Shown: positions 8,558 to 18,688 of the stretch, piece after piece
Layout: each line of letters opens with the position of its first letter
How positions within the stretch are numbered: the first letter of the stretch is position 1
NCBI RefSeq assembly: GCF_008124765.1
Contig: NZ_VNHS01000010.1
Coordinates: 62,001-126,000 of the forward strand
From: Paenibacillus methanolicus
GTDB taxonomy: Bacteria; Bacillota; Bacilli; Paenibacillales; Paenibacillaceae
Length of the DNA: 64,000 nucleotides
Direction of reading: 5' to 3'
The notes under the pieces: model-generated
What the model was told of the DNA's origin: nothing
The model's input: the letters and a program-made list of their open reading frames with translations, nothing else
The model's database searches: none
Program-made: the position numbers and the translations under genes

Positions 8558-9967
8558 TTATTGCTTGGATTTCGCTTCTTGCTCGAGTGCTTTGTCAAGC
8601 AGCTTCTGCATCTTCGGCTGTTCGGCTTTGACGTAGTCGGCCGCCGTTACTTTGCCGTCGAGAACAGGTTGGATATCAGTGAAGAACAGGTTGTACCACT
8701 CAGCGTTGTACGTGCGCTCGCCTGGCAGGGAACGGCCGTAGTCGTTGACGATATCCATGAACTCTTGCTTGTTCGCCGGCTTCGTCGCCGTGTCCGCCGC
8801 CCAAGTTGCCGCCATGTCCTTCAGGTTCGGAATTTGAACTTTCGCGTCAACCAGCATTTGCATGCCTTCTTGGGAGCCTGTCAGGTAAGCAACCAGCTCG
8901 GCCGCTTCTTGCGGGTGTTTCGTTTTGGACGATACGCCGATGCCCAGGGAACCGACCCAAGTTGCCGATTTACCTGTGGAACCAGCTGGGTAAGGGATCA
9001 GGTCATAGTCGAATGGCAGCTTCTCGTAAGTCGGCATATCCCAAGGACCTACAGGGAAGAACGCCAGCTCGCCTTTCATCCAACGTTGGTACGTGTCCAG
9101 CGTTTGCGCGTCTTCGATCGACGGCGTGATTTTGTGCACATTCTGCATGTCGGCGAAGTATTGCAGCGCTTCTACGAACTTCGGATCGTCGATCGTGACT
9201 TTAGTGCCGTCTTCGCTGAGCCAGTCCGCGCCGTTGCTCCATACGAACGACTGCAGCGACCAGTTGACGTTAAAGCCCGTGCCGTACTGGTCCGGTTTGC
9301 CGTCGCCGTTGTTGTCCTTCGTCAGCTGCTTGTTCACTTCGATGAACTCGTCCCACGTGTACGGCTTGTCTTTGTCCGGCAGCGGCACGCCCGCTTTCTC
9401 GAACATCGTTTTGTTGTAGCCGAGCGCGAATGGGCCTAGGTCTTTCGGCAAGCCGTACAGCTGGCCTTGGCCGACCACGTTGCCGTCGTAACGGTACAGG
9501 TTCACGCCTTTTTCCCAAATGTTCGCGATATCGATATTGGAGTTGCCTTCGATTTGCTCCGTGATGTCGGCCAGGACGCCGCTGTTCACGTAAGCGCGAA
9601 GGTCGCCGTAGTTAAAGTAGAAGACGTCCGGCACTTTTTTGCCCGTGATCGCCGCTTTCAGCTTCGTGGCATATTGATCGGCAGCCGTTACCGTGATTTT
9701 GACTTTCACGCCCGGGTGGTCGGCTTCGAATTTCTCGATAACCTTCGTGTAGGCTTTCTGCTCGTCCGTGCCGCCACGGAACATGAACGACAATTCTTTC
9801 GTTTCGACTTTGCCGCCGTTACCGCTGTTGCTTGCGCCAGTGTTGCCGGCGTTCGCGCCGGTTGCGCCGTTGTTACCGCTCTCATTATTGCCGCCGCAAC
9901 CGCTCAGTACAAGCACGGTAGCCATCGAGAGTGCTGCTACAGACAGAAGACCTTTCTTTTTTGCCAC
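8558..9967 (-). CDS. Sugar ABC transporter substrate-binding lipoprotein
   Basis: 469 residues. I chose the GTG at 9967 (VAKKKGLLSV) because GGAGGGG lies 6 nt upstream; the in-frame ATG 15 bp earlier overlaps that ribosome binding site. It has a lipoprotein signal peptide with lipobox LSGC, then a Gly/Asn-rich linker, then a family-1 extracellular solute-binding fold (FMFRGGTDEQKAYTKVIEKF opening, PDVFYFNYGD, AFFPVGPWDMP). It is the membrane-anchored receptor for the two permeases downstream. It has its own cre-overlapped promoter about 200 bp upstream, so expression is probably under CcpA carbon control. Confidence 0.93.
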   Translation of the reverse strand: MAKKKGLLSVAALSMATVLVLSGCGGNNESGNNGATGANAGNTGASNSGNGGKVETKELSFMFRGGTDEQKAYTKVIEKFEADHPGVKVKITVTAADQYATKLKAAITGKKVPDVFYFNYGDLRAYVNSGVLADITEQIEGNSNIDIANIWEKGVNLYRYDGNVVGQGQLYGLPKDLGPFALGYNKTMFEKAGVPLPDKDKPYTWDEFIEVNKQLTKDNNGDGKPDQYGTGFNVNWSLQSFVWSNGADWLSEDGTKVTIDDPKFVEALQYFADMQNVHKITPSIEDAQTLDTYQRWMKGELAFFPVGPWDMPTYEKLPFDYDLIPYPAGSTGKSATWVGSLGIGVSSKTKHPQEAAELVAYLTGSQEGMQMLVDAKVQIPNLKDMAATWAADTATKPANKQEFMDIVNDYGRSLPGERTYNAEWYNLFFTDIQPVLDGKVTAADYVKAEQPKMQKLLDKALEQEAKSKQ

Positions 9968-10175
9968 GTTGAACCCCTCCATTATTTATATCATGATTGC
10001 TCGCGCGCCTCCGATTGGGATGTCCGCGCATTCAGTTGAAACCGTATTCATTCAGTCGTGCGGTTCGTTCGCCGGCCTTGGGCTATAAGAAAACGGGTGC
10101 TTCTTGCTCATGCACGCCATTCCTTATTTCGATCAAATTAGTTATTTTGTTAACGTCTTTGCTTTTATGTTAGTA

Positions 10176-10204
10176 ATATTAGTATAGAGCGCTTTCAAAG
10201 TCAA
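10176..10204 (-). promoter_or_regulatory. Sigma-A promoter with overlapping cre, upstream of the ABC operon
   Basis: On the minus strand: TTGACT (10199-10204), a 17-bp spacer, TAATAT (10176-10181). The spacer contains TGAAAGCGCT (10188-10197), which matches the first ten positions of the CcpA cre consensus. A cre between -35 and -10 is a repressing position. The 5' leader would be about 200 nt. The rest of 9968-10289 shows nothing else I can support. Confidence 0.75.
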
Positions 10205-10289
10205 CATTATCTTTCAAATTTCGCCATGAACTTCTACTCACACCTTGATATTACTGAGTTTCATAAAAACATTAACTATAACTTTAAGG

Positions 10290-11270
10290 TTAAAGAGACG
10301 TCTTCCCGTCCGGAACCGGCCGGCCGAAGTCCGGCATGCCGCTTTCGTTCCAACCGAACAGTTGCACGCGCGTATGACGGTTCGGATCATAGAGCGGATC
10401 GCCCGTAATTTCCTTATAATTGCGCGCATGATACACGATCACGTCGCGTCCGTCCTCGGTTACGGTGAAGCTGTTGTGCCCCGGTCCGTATTGTCCGTTC
10501 GCCTCGTCCGTGCCGAATACCGGCGTCTCCGATTTGATCCACGAGGTCGGATCGAGGAGGTCCGATGTTTCCGCAGCCCAGATAATGCCCATGCAGTAAT
10601 TATAATCGGTAGCGCTGGCCGAATAGGTAATGAAAATCTTACCATTACGCTTGAGCACCGCCGCTCCTTCATTAACAAGGAAGCCGATGCGCTCCCAATC
10701 GTATTCCGGCGTCGTGATCATCGCCTGACGGTCGATGTCGATCTCCCAAGGGCTCGTCATCGGCGCGATGTACAGATTGGAGTTGCCTTTAATCTCGGGA
10801 TCCTTCTGCGCCCACACCAGGTAGCGTACGCCGTTATGTTCGAACGAGGTGGCATCCAGGGCGAACGATTCCCATTTCGTGCGAAGCTGGCCCTTCTCCA
10901 CCCACTCGCCTTCGAGCGGGTTGGCGGAAGCGTTCTCAAGCACGAACATACGGTGATCGAACAAGCCGTCGTTGGTCTCAACCGTGCGCGCTGCCGCGAA
11001 GTAGATGTACCACTTGCCGTCCGCGAAATGAATCTCCGGCGCCCAAATATTCGCGCTCATCATGCCGGTCTCATACTTGCGCCAAGCGACGACGGGCTCC
11101 GCTTGCGGAAGTCCCGCGAGCGTCTCGGAACGTCTGACTTCGATGCGGTCGTACTCCGGCACGGAAGCCGTGAAATAATAGAAGCCGTCGGTGTGGCGGT
11201 AAATCCAAGGATCCGCGCGCTGCTCGATAAGCGGATTGGAGATTTCGCGTGCTGCCGAAATATTGGTCAT
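10290..11270 (-). CDS. Glycoside hydrolase family 43 protein (probable arabinofuranosidase)
   Basis: 326 residues from the ATG at 11270, which has AAGGTGA 8-9 nt upstream; a GTG 12 bp earlier lacks a ribosome site. The five-bladed beta-propeller of GH43 shows the general-base Asp in RADPWIYRHTDGFYYFTAS, the NIWAPEIHF blade, and GPGHNSFTV near the end. There is no signal peptide, so the enzyme is intracellular and would act on imported oligosaccharides. Similar proteins are called alpha-N-arabinofuranosidases; xylosidase activity cannot be excluded. It is transcribed towards the ABC importer genes, whose promoter lies after its stop, so the two are linked functionally rather than strictly co-operonic. 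Confidence 0.82.
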   Translation of the reverse strand: MTNISAAREISNPLIEQRADPWIYRHTDGFYYFTASVPEYDRIEVRRSETLAGLPQAEPVVAWRKYETGMMSANIWAPEIHFADGKWYIYFAAARTVETNDGLFDHRMFVLENASANPLEGEWVEKGQLRTKWESFALDATSFEHNGVRYLVWAQKDPEIKGNSNLYIAPMTSPWEIDIDRQAMITTPEYDWERIGFLVNEGAAVLKRNGKIFITYSASATDYNYCMGIIWAAETSDLLDPTSWIKSETPVFGTDEANGQYGPGHNSFTVTEDGRDVIVYHARNYKEITGDPLYDPNRHTRVQLFGWNESGMPDFGRPVPDGKTSL

Positions 11271-11326
11271 GCCTGCTTTCACCTTCTCAATAAAAGTTAA
11301 TATGTTGGTTAATGATTCATGTTTTT

Positions 11327-11355
11327 ATTATATTTATAACATACAGTTAAATCAA
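11327..11355 (-). promoter_or_regulatory. Sigma-A promoter of the GH43 gene
   Basis: TTGATT (11350-11355), a 17-bp spacer and TATAAT (11327-11332) on the minus strand, about 57 bp from the start codon, in an AT-rich island. Confidence 0.75.
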
Positions 11356-11583
11356 CACATTTTTTTGAGAATGTTTGCGTTTGCAAGGGGCTAAATATTG
11401 TAATACTCCGCTAGAATCGCGCTGCTTCGCGCTTTTTAACGAAATCGACGGGCGGCTAGTCCGCTCACCACCAACTATCATTCGCGATAATGTTAACCTT
11501 CCGACAACGAGCCTTAAGATAGTTTGCAAAATCATTAATGTTCCAGGCAAGTATTCGGCATGGCGACCGACGCGCATTCGAAT

Positions 11584-11652
11584 TGCCCTCCCCCTTCCCC
11601 CTCCGCTGCAATGCTGTCAGATTAAGAAGGGCTACGCCCGTTGACCCCACTT
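11584..11652 (+). repeat. Fragment of the dispersed repeat family
   Basis: It begins CCCTCCCCCTTCCCCCTCCG exactly like copy A, then diverges. It keeps an AGGGCTACGCCCGTTGACCCC block resembling the family's central block. It lies directly before copy B. Confidence 0.6.
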
Positions 11653-11658
11653 TTGTTG

Positions 11659-11883
11659 CTCCCTCCTCCCACCTCCTCCGCCGAGGAGGCTCCAAAGGAC
11701 TTTGCCCAAGCGTATGCTTCCGAAGTGCGTTTTCCTTTGAAAACGCTAAGGACTCCCTATTTCGTGCTGGCATGTTTGTTCGCGGTCGGCGATTGGGCTT
11801 CAGCGGGGCACGCTTTTGTCCTCACGGACAAAGCTTCAGTAGGTTTTGAAGTTCGTCCTATGACTTAAGCCTGTCAACAATAG
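11659..11883 (+). repeat. Dispersed structured repeat, copy B, with nested 42-bp module
   Basis: The 5' hairpin is CCTCCT-CCGCCG-AGGAGG; relative to the CCCCCT...AGGGGG form both sides have changed. A CAAAGGACTTTGCCC block, a 42-bp module at 11708-11749 (hairpin GCGTTTTC-CTTT-GAAAACGC), GGACTCCC, a 3' hairpin TTTGTCC-TCAC-GGACAAA and the same 3' extension as copy A follow. It sits in the roughly 900-bp divergent space between the GH43 and LytTR genes. Between 11884 and 12130 I see only a hairpin at 11929-11961. Confidence 0.85.
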
Positions 11884-12133
11884 TCCCTAGTTTGCTTCAT
11901 CGGACGTTTTTCCTTAACCTGACAGCATTGCCCCCTGGATAGGTTCATCCGGGCAGGGGCATTCTCTCCGCTTGCCGCTATTGTTGATCCGCTATTGATC
12001 CGCAATCGAGCAGCGATGGAACCCAAATGGTTGCAGTGTCCAACTATTTGTTCGTGCCAATCGTTGAATTTTAGCCCTTTTAATGAACATTTTTTTGTCA
12101 ACCCGTTTCTTTCCGGCGTGATTCGTGCTATCA

Positions 12134-12147
12134 TGAAAGCGCTAACA
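12134..12147 (+). promoter_or_regulatory. Perfect catabolite-responsive element (cre)
   Basis: TGAAAGCGCTAACA matches TGWAARCGYTWNCW at every position and lies 22 bp before the LytTR start codon. A TATCAT-like -10 (12130-12135) overlaps its left edge, but no convincing -35 is visible. The site predicts CcpA control of the LytTR gene. Confidence 0.8.
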
Positions 12148-12168
12148 AATTCATCGTTTAGGGGGCGC

Positions 12169-12495
12169 ATGTTGATGAATGTAGCGAGAGAGGACCGCAA
12201 CGTGTACGAGAACTTCGAGATCGATACCGACATCCTATACTTCAAGGTGAGCCGGCTGGGGCTCGTCAGTTTCCACGGACGGAACTACAATATAAAGAAA
12301 AGCGTGCCGTCCGAACAACTGAACAGTTACATTGCCAGCGGCATATTCGTCAAGGCCAACGCCAACTGCTACGTAAACGTCCGTAAAGTCATCGCGGTAG
12401 AAGACGGCATGGCGCGCTTCGACCGCAATTCGGAATCCAAGCTCGTCCCGGTTTCCAAATGGCATCAGTCCCATTTGCGAAGCCTTTTGTCTTGA
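12169..12495 (+). CDS. Stand-alone LytTR DNA-binding domain protein
   Basis: 108 residues from the ATG at 12169 behind AGGGGG; a second ATG at 12175 is also possible. The whole protein is one LytTR-type domain: ILYFKVSRLGLVSFHGRNY, FVKANANCYVNVRKV and the C-terminal WHQSHLRSLL. There is no receiver domain, so it is not a classical response regulator. Such single-domain proteins probably bind DNA as dimers; targets are unknown. A perfect cre just upstream suggests carbon catabolite control. A strong terminator follows, so the gene is monocistronic. Confidence 0.82.
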   Translation: MLMNVAREDRNVYENFEIDTDILYFKVSRLGLVSFHGRNYNIKKSVPSEQLNSYIASGIFVKANANCYVNVRKVIAVEDGMARFDRNSESKLVPVSKWHQSHLRSLLS

Positions 12496-12554
12496 TCCGG
12501 CCCTCACGCGCGCAGCAACCCGCGCGTTGATCAGCCCGGACCGCGCGATGCGCG

Positions 12555-12592
12555 AAGCCTTGTTCCTCCGCCGCGGGGAACAAGGCTTTTTT
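12555..12592 (+). terminator. Terminator of the LytTR gene
   Basis: A 12-bp perfect stem (AAGCCTTGTTCC and complement) followed by six T. Confidence 0.88.
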
Positions 12593-12678
12593 GCGCTTTT
12601 TTCCACTCTCTCCCTCTCATAAGACCGCCCGCGCCGATTAACACTATATCCCATGCGCGTACGAAGGGAGGGTTCCAC

Positions 12679-12768
12679 ATGGCCAAGCAGCAAGGACACG
12701 GCAAGCAAAACACGACGTCCCGCGACTCCAAGTCGGGCAACAGCAAACCGAACAACAGCGACGAATAG
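12679..12768 (+). CDS. Tiny hydrophilic protein, 29 aa, unknown function
   Basis: ATG at 12679 is preceded by GAAGGGAGGG with 6-nt spacing, an unusually good ribosome site for this window. The product begins MAKQQGHGKQNTT and is almost entirely Gln, Asn, Ser, Lys and Gly with no hydrophobic core, so it is likely unstructured. Its composition recalls small spore-associated proteins, but no family signature is visible and I do not assign one. A weak hairpin (12824-12855) follows. The evidence for a real gene is the ribosome site and the isolated position between two terminators. Confidence 0.5.
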   Translation: MAKQQGHGKQNTTSRDSKSGNSKPNNSDE

Positions 12769-12823
12769 TCATATCCACGCCGCCGAGCATGCAGTACGCG
12801 GAGCGCATTCCAATCAAGAGACA

Positions 12824-12855
12824 GGGACCGGCCGCGGCTTATGCCGGGCGGTCCC
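12824..12855 (+). terminator. Weak hairpin after the 29-aa gene
   Basis: GGGACCG and CGGTCCC enclose an 18-nt loop. There is hardly any T-tract. Confidence 0.35.
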
Positions 12856-12908
12856 TCTAACGGTCGAGTAGCGAGGTTCGTTCTAACCCGGCTAGCGAGC
12901 CAAACGAG

Positions 12909-12958
12909 CGAAGAGCCAGATGAAGGAACGCGATCCGCGCCCCTTATCTGGCTCTTCG
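12909..12958 (-). terminator. Hairpin at the 3' end of the MarR gene
   Basis: A perfect 13-bp stem CGAAGAGCCAGAT...ATCTGGCTCTTCG. T-tracts are weak on both sides; probably a shared terminator for the convergent genes. Confidence 0.6.
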
Positions 12959-12959
12959 T

Positions 12960-13424
12960 TTATTCGGCCTCCTCGCGGCGTCCCGCGTTGGCCTCGTCGA
13001 TATTTTGACTGATTCGGTTCAGCAGGCGCGTCAGCTCCTGGATGTCGACCGCGGACAAGCCGGAGAACATTTTGTTCGTGATCACCATGCGCTTCTCCTT
13101 CAGCGTCTTGACGATCGACCTGCCCTCTTCTGTCACGGACAGGAAGACGACGCGTCGGTCGTCCTGCGCGCGTTCCCGCTCCAAGAGCCCCAGCTCGATC
13201 AACTTGTCCGCGATGCCCGTTACCGCGCCGGGGGTGATGAACAGCTTCTCCGCCAGCACGGATGCTTTCAACGCCCCCTCTTCGGTCAACCGCACCAAGA
13301 TGCGGGCTTGCATCGGATTCAGCCCGAAAGCGTTCATCCTCGTCCATTCGGCGTCCATCCGCCTGCGAAGCTGAATAAAGGCCTGATCCAGGTCCATCCA
13401 TTCCTCGTGCCCATTATCGGTCAT
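12960..13424 (-). CDS. MarR-family transcriptional regulator
   Basis: 154 residues. The winged helix is clear: NPMQARILVRLTEEGALKAS, then LAEKLFITPGAVTGIADKLI (recognition helix) and the wing LLERERAQDDRRVVFLSVTE, with helices at both ends for dimerisation. An inverted repeat 41 bp upstream is a candidate autoregulatory operator. No obvious target gene is adjacent: the tiny ORF on one side has its own hairpin and ureD on the other side points the same way. The ligand is unknown. Confidence 0.92.
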   Translation of the reverse strand: MTDNGHEEWMDLDQAFIQLRRRMDAEWTRMNAFGLNPMQARILVRLTEEGALKASVLAEKLFITPGAVTGIADKLIELGLLERERAQDDRRVVFLSVTEEGRSIVKTLKEKRMVITNKMFSGLSAVDIQELTRLLNRISQNIDEANAGRREEAE

Positions 13425-13464
13425 CGCGCCCTGCCCACTCCTTGCCGCACCTTCATTCTTCCCC

Positions 13465-13496
13465 TTAACTTTAGAGGAATGACGGGGTAAAGTAAA
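13465..13496. promoter_or_regulatory. Inverted repeat, candidate MarR operator
   Basis: TTAACTTTA (13465-13473), a 14-bp gap and TAAAGTAAA (13488-13496): 8 of 9 positions are complementary, just upstream of the marR start. Operator function is inferred from position. Confidence 0.45.
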
Positions 13497-13711
13497 GCGT
13501 ACAGCGAGGCCGCCGTGGTACGGTTTGGTGAACTCTCGCCTTCAGGCCAAGACGCACCCGCTTCAATCGAGCTTCTCTATTGGCCGCTGATCGCGGACTG
13601 CCCATTCGAGGGGCAGCATGGAGCAACCGTCGATTCACAACCTCGAGTTAAACCGTTATAATTTTCGATCGTCGCGGATCCGCTCTCGGAGACAGCCCGG
13701 CTTTCGATTGC

Positions 13712-14575
13712 CTACTTACGAAACGTCAGCGGCGCCAGCCCCGGCACCGCTTCCCGCAGCGCCCGGCGCGCTTCGCCGAGCAACTCCTCCAGCACCCAGG
13801 CCGAAGTGCCGGCAGCCAGCACCGCGAGCCCGTGCTTGTGCGTGAGCGACACGCCCGCCGTCCAGCGTTGCCCCTCCCGTACGGGCCAAGCGTCCAACGC
13901 CCCGCGAATCGTCTCCATCTGCCCCGCGCCGATCGCGTCCGAGAACGCGTATAATGTTCCCGTATGCGTCAGATCGCCGAAGCAGCCCGGCGCACCCAGC
14001 ATCTGACGCGATGGGTCGATCCGCTGATTTTGCGCGAAGATGAGCTCGCCGCCCAGTCTCACCCGCATTCGATTCCGGTACAGCCGGTAATGGAACAGCT
14101 CGCCGCGAAGCGTCCGCCCCGGGCACAGCACCTCGGCGCCCATCCATAGCGCGCTCGGCGCCAGTTCTACCTCGGTCTCCATCAACAGCGACGCGTCCTT
14201 ATAGAGCATCACCGGCTCCGGCATCGACTCGGCGACCGCCCCCGGCGCCAACGCGTACCGCTGCAGCAGCTCGCTGCCCAGCTCGCCGCTCGGATGCACC
14301 TTCGTGTACGACTGGTTCGTGATGTAGACGTGCGCGTTCTCCCCGATCGTCCAATCCATCTCGTACCGGTCGCCCTCGAGCAGGCCCGGCGACACGTCCA
14401 TCACAATGACGGCGAGCGGCCCTCCGAGCGGGAACGACTTGGCGATTTTGATCGGCGCGTCGTGGTACTTGGCGTCCACCCTGGTGTGACCGCCATAGCT
14501 GCCGAACGATGCGCGAAGGCGCGACACGCGATGTGCCGCGCCTTCCGTATTAGGCGTGATCGTGGGGATGCGCAT
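13712..14575 (-). CDS. ureD: Urease accessory protein UreD
   Basis: 287 residues from the ATG at 14575. The frame is open to 14629, and a GTG a few codons later (before SRLRASFGSYGGHTR) is also possible, so the start is uncertain. UreD is the scaffold onto which UreF and UreG assemble for Ni insertion into apo-urease. Recognisable blocks are TRVDAKYHDAPIKIAKSFPL, VIVMDVSPGLLEGDRYEMDW and NQSYTKVHPSG. It is the last gene of the operon and overlaps the 3' end of ureG, so translation is probably coupled. Confidence 0.9.
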   Translation of the reverse strand: MRIPTITPNTEGAAHRVSRLRASFGSYGGHTRVDAKYHDAPIKIAKSFPLGGPLAVIVMDVSPGLLEGDRYEMDWTIGENAHVYITNQSYTKVHPSGELGSELLQRYALAPGAVAESMPEPVMLYKDASLLMETEVELAPSALWMGAEVLCPGRTLRGELFHYRLYRNRMRVRLGGELIFAQNQRIDPSRQMLGAPGCFGDLTHTGTLYAFSDAIGAGQMETIRGALDAWPVREGQRWTAGVSLTHKHGLAVLAAGTSAWVLEELLGEARRALREAVPGLAPLTFRK

Positions 14576-15281
14576 GGCTATGCGAGTGGCCGTGGACATG
14601 ATCGTGGCTATGCGCGACGCCTTGCGCATGCGCCAGCTCGTGCGTCAGCCAAGCGACGATCCGATCGGTGCCGATGCCCCCGTGCAGGTTGGAGAACACG
14701 TACGGACGATCGCCGCGCATCCGCTTCGTATCCGCCTCCATCACTTCCAGGCTTGCGCCGACGTGCGGTGCCAGGTCGATCTTGTTGACGATGAGCAGAT
14801 CGGAGCGCATAATGCCCGGGCCGCCCTTGCGCGGGATTTTCTCCCCTTGCGCCACGTCGATTATATAGATGAAGCGATCCACCAGCTCCGGGCTGAACGC
14901 CGCCGCCAGATTGTCCCCGCCGCTCTCGATGAATATCATGTCGAGTCCTTCGAACCGGCTCGTCAGCTCATCCACCGCCTCGAAATTCATCGACGCGTCT
15001 TCGCGGATCGCCGTATGCGGGCAGCCGCCCGTCTCGACACCGATGATGCGCTCCTCCGGCAGCACGCCGGTCGCGGCCAGAATGCGCGCGTCTTCCTTCG
15101 TATAGATATCATTCGTGATGACGGCCAAGTTATATTGATCCTTCAGCGCCGCCGCCAGCTTCTCGACGAGCGCGGTCTTGCCGGAGCCGACCGGCCCGCC
15201 GATCCCGATGCGGATCGGACGCTTCTCCGCGACGATCGGTTTCTCCCATTCCACATGCGTATGTCCTTGTCCTTGGCACAT
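14550..15281 (-). CDS. ureG: Urease accessory GTPase UreG with His-rich N- and C-termini
   Basis: 243 residues, longer than the usual roughly 205. The SIMIBI GTPase core has P-loop GGPVGSGKT, the conserved metal motif CPH in ETGGCPHTAIREDAS, ESGGDNL and NKIDL. GTP hydrolysis drives delivery of nickel to urease. The unusual parts are the ends: the N-terminus carries Cys and His (MCQGQGHTHVEW), and after LAHAQGV a roughly 20-residue tail consists mainly of His, with Ser, Asp and Ala. Such tails normally belong to UreE, which is absent here. The start has GGGAGGG upstream. The gene lies 40 bp after ureF. Confidence 0.96.
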   Translation of the reverse strand: MCQGQGHTHVEWEKPIVAEKRPIRIGIGGPVGSGKTALVEKLAAALKDQYNLAVITNDIYTKEDARILAATGVLPEERIIGVETGGCPHTAIREDASMNFEAVDELTSRFEGLDMIFIESGGDNLAAAFSPELVDRFIYIIDVAQGEKIPRKGGPGIMRSDLLIVNKIDLAPHVGASLEVMEADTKRMRGDRPYVFSNLHGGIGTDRIVAWLTHELAHAQGVAHSHDHVHGHSHSHAHPHDHA

Positions 15282-15321
15282 AACGATCCCTCCCGATTGA
15301 TAATCCGAACCTATGATGAAC

Positions 15322-16038
15322 CTATGACATGAACAACCTTGAATACAGCGTCTCGTGCCGGATCATCGCGATATCCGCGAGCGGCATGTTCGCGTACGCG
15401 TCCTCCGGCTCCATCTCCCTCGCGTCGTCCCACGCTTCGGCCGCCGCCGGCGTCAACCTGGCGATGAGCGCTTGCCCCTCCGTCTGACCGATCGCCATGA
15501 GCCGCAGCGCGCTATTGACGCACGTGACGATGCACGTATATAAGTAGCCTTCCGCCGCCCGATCCTCCGGAATGCCGAGCTCCCGGCACGCTAGACCGAA
15601 GACGAGCGGATGCGTCGCAAGCGCGCGCTTCTCGCGGACCGCTTCGGCAAGCGGACGCAGATTTAGCTGCGGGTAGATGTTCCCGAGCAGTTGCAGCAGC
15701 CTCCGCCCCATTTTCTCGATCCCAGACCGCGATTCGGCAGCCACCCGCTGCACGTGCACGAGCCGCTCGAGCGCGAACAACCGGTCCCACTCGCCCGCCG
15801 GCACATCGCGGTAGACCGCCTTGATCACCATCGCATCCGACGTCGCCCATGCTTGCCGCAGCATCGCCAGCGCGTACGCTTCGAGCTGCGCGCTCGTCGC
15901 GACCCGCCCCTCCTGCACGAGCGTCTCCAGGCCGAACGAGTGCGAGAAGCCGCCGACCGGCAGCGCCGAATCAAGCAGCTGCTGGAGCGCCAGCCACGGT
16001 ACGACGCCAGCCGGCGCGCGCGTTCCCTGTTCTCTCAT
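15322..16038 (-). CDS. ureF: Urease accessory protein UreF
   Basis: 238 residues, all-helical. The family hallmark LLDSALPVGGFSHSFGLETL is near the N-terminus, and the conserved C-terminal region reads PLADIAMIRHETLYSRLFMS. UreF acts with UreD as a GTPase-activating and gating factor for UreG during nickel insertion. It lies 22 bp after ureC and 40 bp before ureG on the same strand. No ureE lies between ureC and ureF, where Bacillus-type operons place it. Confidence 0.95.
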   Translation of the reverse strand: MREQGTRAPAGVVPWLALQQLLDSALPVGGFSHSFGLETLVQEGRVATSAQLEAYALAMLRQAWATSDAMVIKAVYRDVPAGEWDRLFALERLVHVQRVAAESRSGIEKMGRRLLQLLGNIYPQLNLRPLAEAVREKRALATHPLVFGLACRELGIPEDRAAEGYLYTCIVTCVNSALRLMAIGQTEGQALIARLTPAAAEAWDDAREMEPEDAYANMPLADIAMIRHETLYSRLFMS

Positions 16039-16060
16039 CCTGCCGTCACCGCCCTTCGCC

Positions 16061-17772
<1,712 letters not shown>

Positions 17773-17776
<4 letters not shown>

Positions 17777-18141
17777 GGCTGCGCCCCTTTCCATGCATCA
17801 AGACGCGCGCGGACCTCGCCTTGCATCTGCCCGCGTATCGCCTCGCCGCCGCTCAGCCCGTTCAAGCCATAAGAGCGTTTCGCCCCGCCCAGCTCGACTA
17901 GCTGCACCGGTTTCTCTTCGCCCGGCTCGAAGCGGACCGCCGTCCCCGCGGGAATGTCGAGGCGCATGCCGAACGCCGCCTCGCGGTCGAACGCCAGCCC
18001 CCGGTTCACCTCGAAGAAATGATAATGCGACCCGACCTGCACCGGACGGTCGCCCGTATTGACGACGATCAGCTGTGCCGTCTCCCGGCCCGCGTTCAAC
18101 TCGATCTCTCCCGGCGCGGTTCGGTATTCTCCTGGTATCAT
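17773..18141 (-). CDS. ureB: Urease beta subunit (UreB)
   Basis: 122 residues. It opens with MIPGEYRTAPGEIELNAG and contains VGSHYHFFEVNRGLAFDR and GTAVRFEPGE, the beta-barrel hallmarks of UreB. It is a separate polypeptide, as in Bacillales and Klebsiella, not fused to UreA as in Helicobacter. The start has AAGGATGGGAG upstream, 43 bp after ureA, and it overlaps ureC by four bases. Confidence 0.97.
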
Positions 18142-18184
18142 CTAAGCTCCCATCCTTCCTGCCTTGGCAAATAAATCGCGCGCT

Positions 18185-18490
18185 CTAATGCGAGATCGGG
18201 TGGTGAATCGTCACCAGCTTCGTGCCATCCGGGAACGTCGCCTCGACCTGCACCTCGTGGATCATCTCGGGAATGCCGGTCATCACCTGGTCGCGTTTCA
18301 GAATCGTCGTGCCGAATGCCATCAACTGCGCCACCGTCATCCCGTCGCGCGCCCCTTCCATGATTTCGGAGGTGATAAGCGCCACGCTCTCCGGATAGTT
18401 CAGCTTCACCCCGCGCGCCAGCCGCCTGCGGGCCACATCGGCCGCCACCGTGATCAGCAGTTTCTCTTTCTCCCGTTCGGTCAGTTGCAT
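18185..18490 (-). CDS. ureA: Urease gamma subunit (UreA)
   Basis: 101 residues, normal length. MQLTEREKEKLLITVAADVA, RGVKLNYPESVALI and GTKLVTIHHPI are the family blocks. It is the first gene of the urease operon, with ACGGAG 9 nt before ATG. A promoter and GlnR/TnrA box lie about 160-215 bp upstream. Confidence 0.97.
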   Translation of the reverse strand: MQLTEREKEKLLITVAADVARRRLARGVKLNYPESVALITSEIMEGARDGMTVAQLMAFGTTILKRDQVMTGIPEMIHEVQVEATFPDGTKLVTIHHPISH

Positions 18491-18651
18491 TCGTCTCAGC
18501 TCCGTTTTGGTTGGACTCCTTAAAAAATTTATCGCGGCAGTCTGCTAAATTACGACAAAAAACCTCACATAATAATGACTCAATTTTAAAGGATGGACTA
18601 ATCACGGATTATCCCAAGCAGAACCTCACCACTTTTTTCCGCTTTAGACCC

Positions 18652-18680
18652 ATTATAGCGATGGCCCGATTGCAAGTAAA
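18652..18680 (-). promoter_or_regulatory. Urease operon promoter
   Basis: TTTACT (18675-18680), a 17-bp spacer and TATAAT (18652-18657) on the minus strand. The predicted start is near 18645, giving a leader of about 150 nt. The GlnR/TnrA box lies 8 bp beyond the -35, an activating geometry. Confidence 0.75.
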
Positions 18681-18688
18681 TATATCTA

